A stretch of 64,000 nt of DNA from Streptomyces noursei ATCC 11455 (GTDB lineage: Bacteria; Actinomycetota; Actinomycetes; Streptomycetales; Streptomycetaceae): NCBI RefSeq assembly GCF_001704275.1, contig NZ_CP011533.1:8742001-8806000 (forward strand), read 5' to 3'. Positions within the stretch are counted from its first letter, which is position 1; each line of letters starts with the position of its first letter. Under the pieces are notes generated by a model. The model had not been told where the DNA came from and did not search any database. It was given only the letters and a program-made list of their open reading frames with translations. This document shows positions 33,765-40,907 of this stretch, one piece after another. The position numbers were made by a program, and so were the translations under genes.

Positions 33765-34688
33765 TCAGCTCCGCTGCCGGCGGGCCTGCTTCACCTCGCG
33801 GTCGATCGCCCAGGCATCCGCGACCGGCCCGATGTGGCCGAGCTTGTCGGGATTGAGCACCGCGCGGATGGTCTGGATCCGCCCGTCGAGCACGTCGAGG
33901 GCCAGGGCGTGGAGCACCCTTCCGTCCCGGTCGCGGAGGACGGCGCCGGGCTGACCGTTGACCTCGTGCGGCTCGCAGGTCACGTCGATCCGGCTCATCA
34001 AAGGGAAGACCGTGCCCAGCACCCGGGCCACGTTCTCCGCGCCCATGATGGCCTTGGCCAGCTGCGGGGCCTTGCCGCCGCCGTCCCCGGCCAGTTGCAC
34101 GTCGGCGGCCAGCAGGCTCTGCAGCTCGCCCACATCGCCGTTCTTCAGCGCGTCGAAGAACCGCGTCGCCAGTTCCTGCTGCTCCAGCCGGTCCGCCGCG
34201 AACCGCGGCCGCCCGGCCGCCATATGACGCCGTGCCCGCACCAGCAGCTGCCGGCACGCCGCCTCCGAACGCCCCACCGCCGCGGCGACCTCGTCGAAAC
34301 CGAAGGCGAACACCTCCCGCAGCACGAACACCGCCCGCTCCAGCGGGCTGAGCCGCTCCAGCAGCAACAGCGCCGCCATCGACACCGAGTCGGCCAGCTC
34401 CACCGCCCGTGCCGGATCCTGATACGGATCGCTCAGCAGCGGCTCGGGAAACCACGGCCCGACGTACTCCTCCCGCCGCACCCGCGCGGAACGCAGCACA
34501 TCGATCGAGATCCGGGTCACCGCGGTCGCCAGGAAAGCCCTGGTCGACGTGGGGCGGGTCGACGAGCCGTCGAAGCGCAGCCAGGTCTCCTGCACCGCGT
34601 CCTCGGCCTCGGCCACGCTGCCCAGAATCCGGTAGGCGATCGAGAACAGCAGCGGCCGCAGCTCCTCGAACTCCTCGACCTTGCTCAC
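33765..34688 (-). CDS. ECF41-type sigma factor with SnoaL-like C-terminal domain
   Basis: The 307-residue protein has sigma regions 2 and 4 (LFSIAYRILGSVAEAEDAVQETWLR and VFAFGFDEVAAAVGRSEAACRQLLVRAR) and the ECF41 C-terminal SnoaL-like domain with its diagnostic AGDGGGKAP and LNPDKLGHIG motifs, and WFPEPLL between them. In ECF41 factors this C-terminal domain replaces an anti-sigma factor and modulates activity. GAAGGGGG precedes GTG 34688. Downstream-oriented neighbours on the same strand are DoxX-like and carboxymuconolactone-decarboxylase genes, the conserved ECF41 partner class. A matching promoter lies at 35861-35887. Confidence 0.92.
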   Translation of the reverse strand: MSKVEEFEELRPLLFSIAYRILGSVAEAEDAVQETWLRFDGSSTRPTSTRAFLATAVTRISIDVLRSARVRREEYVGPWFPEPLLSDPYQDPARAVELADSVSMAALLLLERLSPLERAVFVLREVFAFGFDEVAAAVGRSEAACRQLLVRARRHMAAGRPRFAADRLEQQELATRFFDALKNGDVGELQSLLAADVQLAGDGGGKAPQLAKAIMGAENVARVLGTVFPLMSRIDVTCEPHEVNGQPGAVLRDRDGRVLHALALDVLDGRIQTIRAVLNPDKLGHIGPVADAWAIDREVKQARRQRS

Positions 34689-34926
34689 GCCGAAACCCCC
34701 TTCAGTACGCCCCGCGCCCGGCCGCGCCCGTCGGCTCAGGCACCGTCCGGTGATCATCGGGATCGCCGGCAGGTCAGAGTAGCGCCCCCGGGGCCGGGGG
34801 CCCGGAGCCCGACCGCCGGGCTCCGAGCCGTTGCCGTTGCCGCTGCTGCTGCCGAGAGTGCGCCGACGAACTCCGGGCCCTCGGCCGAACGGGGCCGGAC
34901 GATCGGGAACCGGGCCGTGCCGCCGG

Positions 34927-35310
34927 TCATCCGGCGAAGGACCCGGGGCCGAGGCGGCCCCATGCCACGAATGCCGCGAGCACGAGATAGACCAGGTTCA
35001 CCACCACATACAGGGATTCGCCGCGTCGTCCGTGGGTGATCATCGCGCCGACCATCAACACGACCCAGCACACGGCGGTCACCGGTACCAGAACCGGCGC
35101 GATGCCGACCACGGCGGGCAGGATCAGGCCGATCGCGGCCAGCAGCTCAAGGATGCCGAGGGCCTTGATGGAGCCGGCGCCGATGCCCGCGGTCCATCCC
35201 CCGCCCCGGACCGCAGCCAGTTTCTCCCTGGGGACGAACGTCTTGGTGATGCCGCCGGTCAGGGCCACCACGGCCAGCAGCCAGGCAACGATCCACAGTG
35301 CGAGGTTCAT
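34927..35310 (-). CDS. DoxX-family membrane protein
   Basis: The 127-residue protein has four TM helices with DoxX-like features: MNLALWIVAWLLAVVALTGG, the charged turn TFVPREKL, IKALGILELLAAIGLILPAV, and a last helix VVNLVYLVLAAFVAW. DoxX-like proteins are often encoded with ECF41 sigma factors and oxidative enzymes. It is the middle gene of the CMD-DoxX-sigma cluster, transcribed from the promoter upstream of 35821. Confidence 0.82.
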   Translation of the reverse strand: MNLALWIVAWLLAVVALTGGITKTFVPREKLAAVRGGGWTAGIGAGSIKALGILELLAAIGLILPAVVGIAPVLVPVTAVCWVVLMVGAMITHGRRGESLYVVVNLVYLVLAAFVAWGRLGPGSFAG

Positions 35311-35347
35311 GAGGTCACACCCCTGTCGTCCGTCGTCTCCCCGCCCC

Positions 35348-35821
35348 TCAGTGGAACTGCCCGACCTGGTAGTCGCCGGCCGGCTGCTGATTGATGATGT
35401 TCAGCCGGTTCGCCGCGTTCATGAAGGACACCAGGGTCACCAGGGTGGCGAGCTGCTCCTCGTCGTAGTGCTTGGCGGCCAGCTCCCACACCTCGTCGCT
35501 GACCCCCTTACCGGCATCCGCGACCCGGGTTCCTTCCTCCGCCAGTGCCAGCGCGGCCCGCTCGGCGTCGCTGAAGACCGTGGCCTCCCGCCACGCCACC
35601 ACCAGGTTCAGCCGCACAGACGACTCACCGGCGGCCGCGGCCTCCTTGGTGTGCATGTCGATGCAGGCGGCGCAGCCGTTGATCTGGCTGACGCGCAGTG
35701 CCACCAGCTCCTGTGTCGAGGCCGGCAGCGGCGAGTCCTTCAGCGTCTTGCCCGCCGCCATGAAGTGCTTGAGGGCCTTGCCGGCGGTCGGGTCGGCGAA
35801 GTAGTTCAGTCGGGCGTCCAT
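35348..35821 (-). CDS. Carboxymuconolactone decarboxylase-family protein (AhpD-like)
   Basis: The 157-residue protein has the AhpD/CMD core: LVALRVSQINGCAACIDMHTKEAAAAGES, containing the CxxC redox pair and conserved His, then a helical C-terminal half. The CMD family includes AhpD-like alkylhydroperoxidases. CMD proteins are the classic 'C' partner in ECF41 gene neighbourhoods (COE: CMD, oxidoreductase, epimerase). ATG 35821 is the first gene after the ECF41-type promoter, so it is the likely primary target. Confidence 0.92.
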   Translation of the reverse strand: MDARLNYFADPTAGKALKHFMAAGKTLKDSPLPASTQELVALRVSQINGCAACIDMHTKEAAAAGESSVRLNLVVAWREATVFSDAERAALALAEEGTRVADAGKGVSDEVWELAAKHYDEEQLATLVTLVSFMNAANRLNIINQQPAGDYQVGQFH

Positions 35822-35860
35822 GATGTCTTCCTCCGTGGTCGTCAGTGGCTACACCCCCCA

Positions 35861-35887
35861 GACGGGGTGGCCCGTCCCCCTGTGACA
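35861..35887 (-). promoter_or_regulatory. ECF41-type promoter, TGTCACA-N16-CGTC
   Basis: On the minus strand TGTCACA (35887-35881) is followed after exactly 16 bases by CGTC (35864-35861), 40 bp upstream of the CMD start codon. This matches the ECF41 promoter consensus as I recall it (TGTCACA -35, CGTC -10), directly before the COE-type gene cluster containing the ECF41 factor itself. Confidence 0.7.
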
Positions 35888-36128
35888 CGGACGAATGTGA
35901 CCTGCGTCTCCCGGATTCCGTGACGTGTGCTTCCCACGGCCGCCCCGCCGCATATTCGGGGCTTGTCGAATTGAGTCGACGTCGGTCCGAGAGCGATGAA
36001 AGGGAAACTGATCGGGCGTCAAAATCAACTGATTCATCGATGCTGTTGCTATTCGGGCGCTTCATACTCATCACTCGATTGGCTGCCTCCGGGGCGTATC
36101 GGGCCGCTGGCGCGTGCATGGTGGTTCC

Positions 36129-36455
36129 ATGAACACAGCACGCATGAATCGCCAGAAGAAATCCGTTTCGCGAATTTTCGCGATCAGTGCCGCCCTGGGT
36201 GTCGCTCTCATGGCGGCGGCGCCCACGGCTGCGTCCGCCGTGGAGGCGAAGCCCACCCCGCAGATCGCCAAGAGCGCCTCCGTTTTCCCGTCGATGTCAA
36301 CCGACGACCGCCGGTCCGGAAAGGGCGGTTCCCGAACTGAAAGCGAGGACTCCTGGGGCCTCTTCAAGCAGTCCGGTGGTCATCGCAAGCGCGGCGGCCA
36401 CGAGGGCGGCGACGAGGGGGACTGCAAGGGGCTGATCGTCCTCCTCTGCGCGTGA
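36129..36455 (+). CDS. Small secreted peptide with two C-terminal cysteines
   Basis: The 108-residue precursor has a clear Sec signal: basic n-region MNTARMNRQKKSVSR, hydrophobic core IFAISAALGVALMAAA, and a TAASA cleavage site before VEAKPT. The mature ~68 residues are hydrophilic, Arg/Lys/Gly-rich, and end in DCKGLIVLLCA with two Cys separated by seven residues, suiting a disulfide. No RiPP-type leader motif or modification gene was seen nearby. An in-frame ATG at 36114 gives a slightly longer n-region. The role could be a signalling, antimicrobial or cell-wall peptide, which is speculative. Confidence 0.7.
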   Translation: MNTARMNRQKKSVSRIFAISAALGVALMAAAPTAASAVEAKPTPQIAKSASVFPSMSTDDRRSGKGGSRTESEDSWGLFKQSGGHRKRGGHEGGDEGDCKGLIVLLCA

Positions 36456-36556
36456 CGGATATTCCGCTTCCGTGCAGGCACCGGCGAGGCGTGAGAGGAG
36501 GGGTAATTCCCGGGCAGTTCCTCTTGCGCCTCGCTCGGTGCCGGAATGCGGCTTGA

Positions 36557-36593
36557 GGGTGTCCCTTGGTCCGGTGGACCATAAGGGATGCCC
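36557..36593. terminator. Hairpin terminator candidate downstream of the secreted peptide
   Basis: GGGTGTCCCTTGGTCC pairs with GGACCATAAGGGATGCCC (two mismatches and a small bulge) around a 3-nt loop. It lies 102 bp after the peptide's stop, in an otherwise featureless ~295-bp gap before the TetR remnant. Confidence 0.5.
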
Positions 36594-36750
36594 TGCTCTA
36601 TGCCGCACCGGGCGCCGCATCACACTGCGCACCGCATCATTCCGCGTATTCGGCCGAGGTGTATGACGTGGTGTGTGCGGCGTCGAAATTCTCGTAAATG
36701 AAGTGCCGGCTGTGCGCGATGGGGAGTTGTCGCCCATCGCGCCTACGCCG

Positions 36751-37180
36751 TCAGGTCGCCGATCGGCGCTGCCGGTAGGCTCGTTGTTGGCAGGCGCGGG
36801 AGCAGTAGTCCCGTGGCCGCCCCCGGCGCGCCCCGTCGAACTCGGTGCCGCAGACCGAGCACCGTCCTGCGGGGGCCTGTCCCGCAGTTACGTCACGCTT
36901 TTCGTCACTCAGGCGGCGGACGAGCAGTTCGACCCCGTCGAGAGTGCGGGCCAGTCCGAAGTCGAAGGGGTCCTCCGGCTCGTCGAACCCACCGGCCTGC
37001 CACAGGCGGCGGAGCGCGGGGTAGGGGGGCAGGTGCTTGATGAGCTCCTCCCGGCCGCGCCACCACTCGGTCTGGGAGACGCCGGACTCGCGCTCTTCCT
37101 GAAGGACCTCGTGGACCTGTAGGGCGGCGGTCTTCACGAAACCGCCGACCAGTTGGACCACCGCGATCACCTGGGAAGCC
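36751..37180 (-). pseudogene. TetR-family regulator remnant (HTH missing) with zinc-finger-like tail
   Basis: About 140 codons of the C-terminal effector domain survive: LVGGFVKTAALQVHEVL, WWRGREELIKHLPPYPAL, and the TetR_C signature DPFDFGLARTLDGVELLVRRL, followed by RCSVCGTEFDGARRGRPRDYCSRACQQRAYRQRR (key residues CSVC and YCSRAC-QQRAYR), the Cys-rich tail often seen on streptomycete TetR regulators. The N-terminal DNA-binding HTH is absent, and no start with a ribosome binding site precedes the surviving part. The missing 5' end lies at the same breakpoint as the headless beta-helix gene facing it. Confidence 0.7.
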
Positions 37181-38940
37181 GGCAGCCCCGTCCCACCGCG
37201 GCATTGCGCTCCGACCTCGTGGTCGACCTCCGCGCCGGAACGTACTTCCTGGACGCCCCCTTCACTCTGGACGCTGCCGCGGGCGACTCGGGGGAGGGCG
37301 GTCACCGGGTCGTCTACCAAGCCCACGGCTACGGAACTCCCCGGCAGGAGAAGGTCGTTGTCAGTGGCGGCCGGCTGATCACCGGATGGCGGCCCGGCGA
37401 GGTGGACGGCAGTTGGCGGGCCGAAGTGGGTTCGTTGGAGACCCGGCAGCTGTATGTGAACGGCCGGCGGGCACCCAGGGCCTCGTTCAGTCCCGGACTC
37501 CCCGGCAATGTGACGATAACCGAGACCGGTTACGTCACGGACAGTGCGGCTCCGCAGAGCTGGCAGGACCCGACGAGCATCGAGTTCGTCTTCCCGTGGG
37601 TGTACCCGTGGTCGGAGGCCCGCTGCCGCATCGCCGAGATCACCGGCGATGCGCGGTCCACGACCGTCACCCTCGTCCAGCCCGCCTTCGCCTGGGCCCG
37701 TGAGCTCTACTCCGCCACCTGGCTCGGCGACCAGCAGGCTCACCCCGAAGGCCCGCGGGACACCCGATGGGACGGCCTGGCCCGGCCGTTCTCGGCGGAG
37801 AACAGCGTGAGCTTCCTGACCGAACCGGGCACCTTCGTCCTCGATCGACGCGTCCCCGGCCGCCACGTCCTGCACTATCTGCCGCTGCCCGGGGAGGACC
37901 CGGCCGAGGCCGAGGTCATCGCCCCGGTTTTGGAGAGGATCGTCGTCGGTCGGGGGACCGAGGAGGATCCGCTGCACGACGTGACGCTGCGGGGCCTGAC
38001 CTTCTCCCACGCCGGCTGGACCGAACCGGACGGGCCGCACGGGTTCCTGCACTTCTTCGCCAACACCTACTACGCCGGCGGAGAGCTGCAGAAGGTCGAA
38101 CTCGCCGAAGGGAACGCACACTTGACGATCCCGGCGGCGCCCCGGTTGCTGCCGGCCAACGTCGAGTTCACCGCCGCGGTCCGGGTCGCACTGTACGACA
38201 ACCGGTTCACCCGTCTCGGTGCCGGAGCGATCGGCTTCGCCGGCCCGGGGCGAGCCAACGCGGTCGTCGGCAACCGGATCGAGGACGTCTCCGGAAGCGC
38301 CGTGACCGTCGCCGCCGGCACCGGTACCGAGATCCGGCAGAACCTGATCCACCGCATCGGCCGCGAGTACCACGGCTCACCCGCCGTCTGGGTGATGGAC
38401 GCCCGTGAGGTGACGGTGGCTCACAACGAGATCCACGACGTGCCCTACAGCGGGATCGTCGTCACCGGCGGCAGTCGGGCCGCCCGGGTCCAGGTCACCG
38501 GGAACCTCATCCACCGCACCATGACCGCGCTGGCCGATGGCGGCGGCATCTACCTCAACGGCAGACAGGGGTCCAGCTACGCCGACGGCACCGTGGTGCG
38601 GGGCAACGTCGTCCGCGACACCGTCACGCCCTACAACTTCGGCCTCTACACCGACTACGGTGCCGCCTGGGTGACCGTGCAGGGCAACGTCGTGCACCGC
38701 AGCGACACCCCGATCGTGCTGCGGGTGACGCCCCCGTTGGAGAACGTGGCCTTCCTCGACAACTTCTGGGACGACCACCCGGCCGAGGCCGACAGCCCGC
38801 CGAGCGGAGTCACCCTCGCGAGGAACACGGTGCTGCCGAAGGACGGCTTCGAGGAAGCCCTGGCCGCCGATCCCGCCGGCGCGGCCATCCTGGCGTCCGC
38901 CGGCCGGGGCACTCCGCCCGCCACTCAGCCGCTCACATAG
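37153..38940 (+). CDS. Right-handed parallel beta-helix protein lacking its N-terminus (probable truncated gene)
   Basis: The homologous part starts near 37199 with LRSDLVVDLRAGTYFLDAPF, then VVYQAHGYGTPRQEKVVVSGG and LETRQLYVNGRRAPRAS, and continues through a long beta-helix of N- and V-rich rungs (VVGNRIEDVSGSAVTV, IRQNLIHRIG, VTVAHNEIHDVPYSGIVV, VRGNVVRDTVTPYNFGLYTD). Such proteins normally begin with a signal peptide and an FVSPxGDD...A.avR segment of ~60 residues, which is missing. The only upstream start (TTG 37153) gives a short unrelated extension without a ribosome binding site. The body is intact and may be annotated as a gene, but secretion would be lost. The family is extracellular polysaccharide-binding or -degrading. 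Confidence 0.65.
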   Translation: MDHRDHLGSRQPRPTAALRSDLVVDLRAGTYFLDAPFTLDAAAGDSGEGGHRVVYQAHGYGTPRQEKVVVSGGRLITGWRPGEVDGSWRAEVGSLETRQLYVNGRRAPRASFSPGLPGNVTITETGYVTDSAAPQSWQDPTSIEFVFPWVYPWSEARCRIAEITGDARSTTVTLVQPAFAWARELYSATWLGDQQAHPEGPRDTRWDGLARPFSAENSVSFLTEPGTFVLDRRVPGRHVLHYLPLPGEDPAEAEVIAPVLERIVVGRGTEEDPLHDVTLRGLTFSHAGWTEPDGPHGFLHFFANTYYAGGELQKVELAEGNAHLTIPAAPRLLPANVEFTAAVRVALYDNRFTRLGAGAIGFAGPGRANAVVGNRIEDVSGSAVTVAAGTGTEIRQNLIHRIGREYHGSPAVWVMDAREVTVAHNEIHDVPYSGIVVTGGSRAARVQVTGNLIHRTMTALADGGGIYLNGRQGSSYADGTVVRGNVVRDTVTPYNFGLYTDYGAAWVTVQGNVVHRSDTPIVLRVTPPLENVAFLDNFWDDHPAEADSPPSGVTLARNTVLPKDGFEEALAADPAGAAILASAGRGTPPATQPLT

Positions 38941-39032
38941 CGAGACGCCGAGCTTGGAATGTGGAAGGCGCGCGCCGCGTTGCAGCCAACGGAACGGTAG
39001 GCGTTCCGACTTGAGCACGGAGGCGGCGACCA

Positions 39033-39794
39033 ATGGACCTGATGATCGACGACAAGGTATTCCTGGTCACGGGAGGGACCAAGGGGCTTGGACTGGCAGC
39101 CGCGCGAGTCCTCACCGCGGAGGGGGCCCGGGTGGTCGTCTCCTCGCGCAGCCAGGAAGCGGTGGACCGGGCTGTCGCGGAGCTGGGCGGCCCCGACCAC
39201 GCGACGGGCCTAGTCGCCGACAACGCCGACCCCGAAGCGGCCGACCGAATGACAGCGGCCGCACTGCAACACCACGGACGCCTGGACGGCGTTCTGATCA
39301 GCGTGGGCGGGCCACCGACCGGCCCGCTCACCACCATCACCGACACCCAGTGGCGGGAGTCCTTCGAGTCCGTCTTCCTCGGCGCCCTGCGCGTCGCACG
39401 CGCAGCTGCCCCGGTCCTGCCCGAGGGGGGCTCCATCGGCTTCGTCCTTTCCCTGTCCGTGAAGTCCCCCTGGCCGAACATGAGCGTGTCCAACGGGCTC
39501 CGTCCGGGGCTTGCCATGGCCGCGAAGACCCTGGCCGACGAACTGGGCCCACGAGGCATCAGGGTCAACGGCTTCGTGGTCGGCTCCCTCGCCACCGACC
39601 GTCTCACCCAGCTCGAACTGGCCACCGACGACCCCGAGCAGACACGTGCCCGACGAACCGCCGACATCCCGCTCCGCCGGTACGGCACCCCCGAGGAATT
39701 CGGCCGCCTGGCCGCCGTGGTGCTGTCACCGGTGGCCTCCTACACCACCGGCAGCATGATCCACATCGATGGGGGCGCCACCCGTTCCCTGTGA
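39033..39794 (+). CDS. SDR-family oxidoreductase, FabG-like, with atypical active site
   Basis: The 253-residue protein has a TGGTKGLG Rossmann motif, GPDHATGLVADNADPEAAD, LISVGGPPTG, and a C-terminal YTTGSMIHIDGG, all as in FabG-like reductases. In place of the catalytic Ser-Tyr-Lys triad it has SLSVKSPWPNMSVSNGLRPGL, where Tyr becomes Asn and the downstream Lys becomes Arg, a variant seen in a family of non-classical SDRs. Activity as a standard dehydrogenase is doubtful. The ATG at 39033 has AGGCGGCGACC upstream. It lies between the beta-helix remnant and a methyltransferase pseudogene. Confidence 0.82.
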   Translation: MDLMIDDKVFLVTGGTKGLGLAAARVLTAEGARVVVSSRSQEAVDRAVAELGGPDHATGLVADNADPEAADRMTAAALQHHGRLDGVLISVGGPPTGPLTTITDTQWRESFESVFLGALRVARAAAPVLPEGGSIGFVLSLSVKSPWPNMSVSNGLRPGLAMAAKTLADELGPRGIRVNGFVVGSLATDRLTQLELATDDPEQTRARRTADIPLRRYGTPEEFGRLAAVVLSPVASYTTGSMIHIDGGATRSL

Positions 39795-39849
39795 CAGGCG
39801 GCCGGCCCCGCAACCGGACCCGTGCCGCGTCGGCGAACCGCCCGCGCGC

Positions 39850-40172
39850 GAGGACCAGGGCTCCGCACGTCGCGCCTCGCAGGCGTTCGGCGGCGGCGAT
39901 CAGGAAGTTGGGCAGGTGGACGTAGCTCTCGATGCCCGGGGTGGTGTCCCGTGCTTCGCGCGCCGTCCGGGGATCGAGGCCGGGCTCGGCGAGTTCGCGC
40001 ACCCGGCGTCCAGGATGCGCCGTCCGCGCACGTCGCCGAGCATGCGCAGCAGCACCGGATTGATCAGGTGGCGTTTGGCGAAGTCGCCGTCGGGCTCCAT
40101 CGCCTCCAGCGCCTCGCGGGGAGTGCGGTTCCACTGCTGGATCGCTGCGTCGTTCGTCGGTTGCTTCGTCAC
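39850..40172 (-). pseudogene. SAM-dependent methyltransferase remnant with frameshift and internal deletion
   Basis: From GTG 40172 the minus strand encodes NDAAIQQWNRTPREALEAMEPDGDF, FAKRHLINPVLLRMLGDVRGRRILDAGCA, the start of a class-I methyltransferase with motif I (LDxGCG-type, here LDAGCA). The frame then shifts. The next frame contains the C-terminal family motif RELAEPGLDPRTAREARDTT...LPNFLIAAAERLR without the ~100 residues expected between. So an internal deletion plus frameshift removed the SAM-binding core. The left end is approximate. Confidence 0.65.
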
Positions 40173-40343
40173 CGGGATTCACTTCCCCCGGCTTCGGGCG
40201 GACAGTCCGCCCAGCGGTGACGCCTCCGGAGACGACCGGTCGCGATGCCTTTGCGTGCGGTGCGCAAAAAGCTTGACCGCAGGGCGAGTTGGGGATCGAT
40301 ACTCGGACGGCGGGACAGTGGAGCGGGAGACGGGGGGCTGTCG

Positions 40344-40907
40344 ATGGGTGCGTACGGGGACGACGGGACACAACGGGCCCGGGACTTGGCACGTGAGGCC
40401 GTACGGCGGTTGGCACCGGAGGAGTTGGCGCTCTTCGAGGAGACGGCCGAGGCGTACTTCGACGATCCGAGACGGGGGGACCGGAAGGCTCGCCAGGAGC
40501 CGCTGGGGATCGGCATCGACGCCGTGGTCATCGGGACGCTGACCCAGTTCGCGCTGCCGGTCGCGTCGGCCGTAGCCGGGAACATCGCCACCGATGTCCT
40601 GCGCCGGGATCGCCGACGGGGCTGGTGGCGACTGGGGCGGCGCGGCGGTGGCGGCGACGGCGGTGATGGTGACGGCGGTGGCGGCGGCGCGGCCAATCCG
40701 TTCGCCGCGCCCGGCGCCGTACCCGCCGTGGAGCAGAACGGCGGGGCGCCCTCCCGGGCAGAGGAGTCGGTGCGGCTGCGGCGGATCGCCTACGACCGGG
40801 CCATCGCCCTGGGACTGCCGCCCGCGCAGGCGGAGCTGCTGGCGGACGCCATCGTCGGCGGGATGCAGGCGCCGCCGGCTCCCGGCGAGGAGGAGACCAC
40901 CTCATGA
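40344..40907 (+). CDS. Small partner protein of the M48 membrane peptidase
   Basis: The 187-residue protein begins MGAYGDDGTQRARDLAREAVRRL, has an acidic helical N-terminal region, one hydrophobic segment PLGIGIDAVVIGTLTQFALPVASAVAG with DVLRRDRRRG after it, then a Gly/Asp-rich linker (GGGGDGGDGDGGGGG) and a helical C-terminal part. Its stop overlaps the start of the M48-like peptidase gene (ATGA), so the two are co-translated. No known family was recognised; it may be an adaptor, activator or substrate of the peptidase. Confidence 0.72.
   Translation: MGAYGDDGTQRARDLAREAVRRLAPEELALFEETAEAYFDDPRRGDRKARQEPLGIGIDAVVIGTLTQFALPVASAVAGNIATDVLRRDRRRGWWRLGRRGGGGDGGDGDGGGGGAANPFAAPGAVPAVEQNGGAPSRAEESVRLRRIAYDRAIALGLPPAQAELLADAIVGGMQAPPAPGEEETTS

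Noticed and set aside
36751..38373. A 540-codon minus-strand frame opposite the beta-helix gene
   Set aside because: Only its last ~140 codons (TetR fragment) show coding quality; the rest is the antisense shadow of the beta-helix gene, a common effect in GC-rich DNA.
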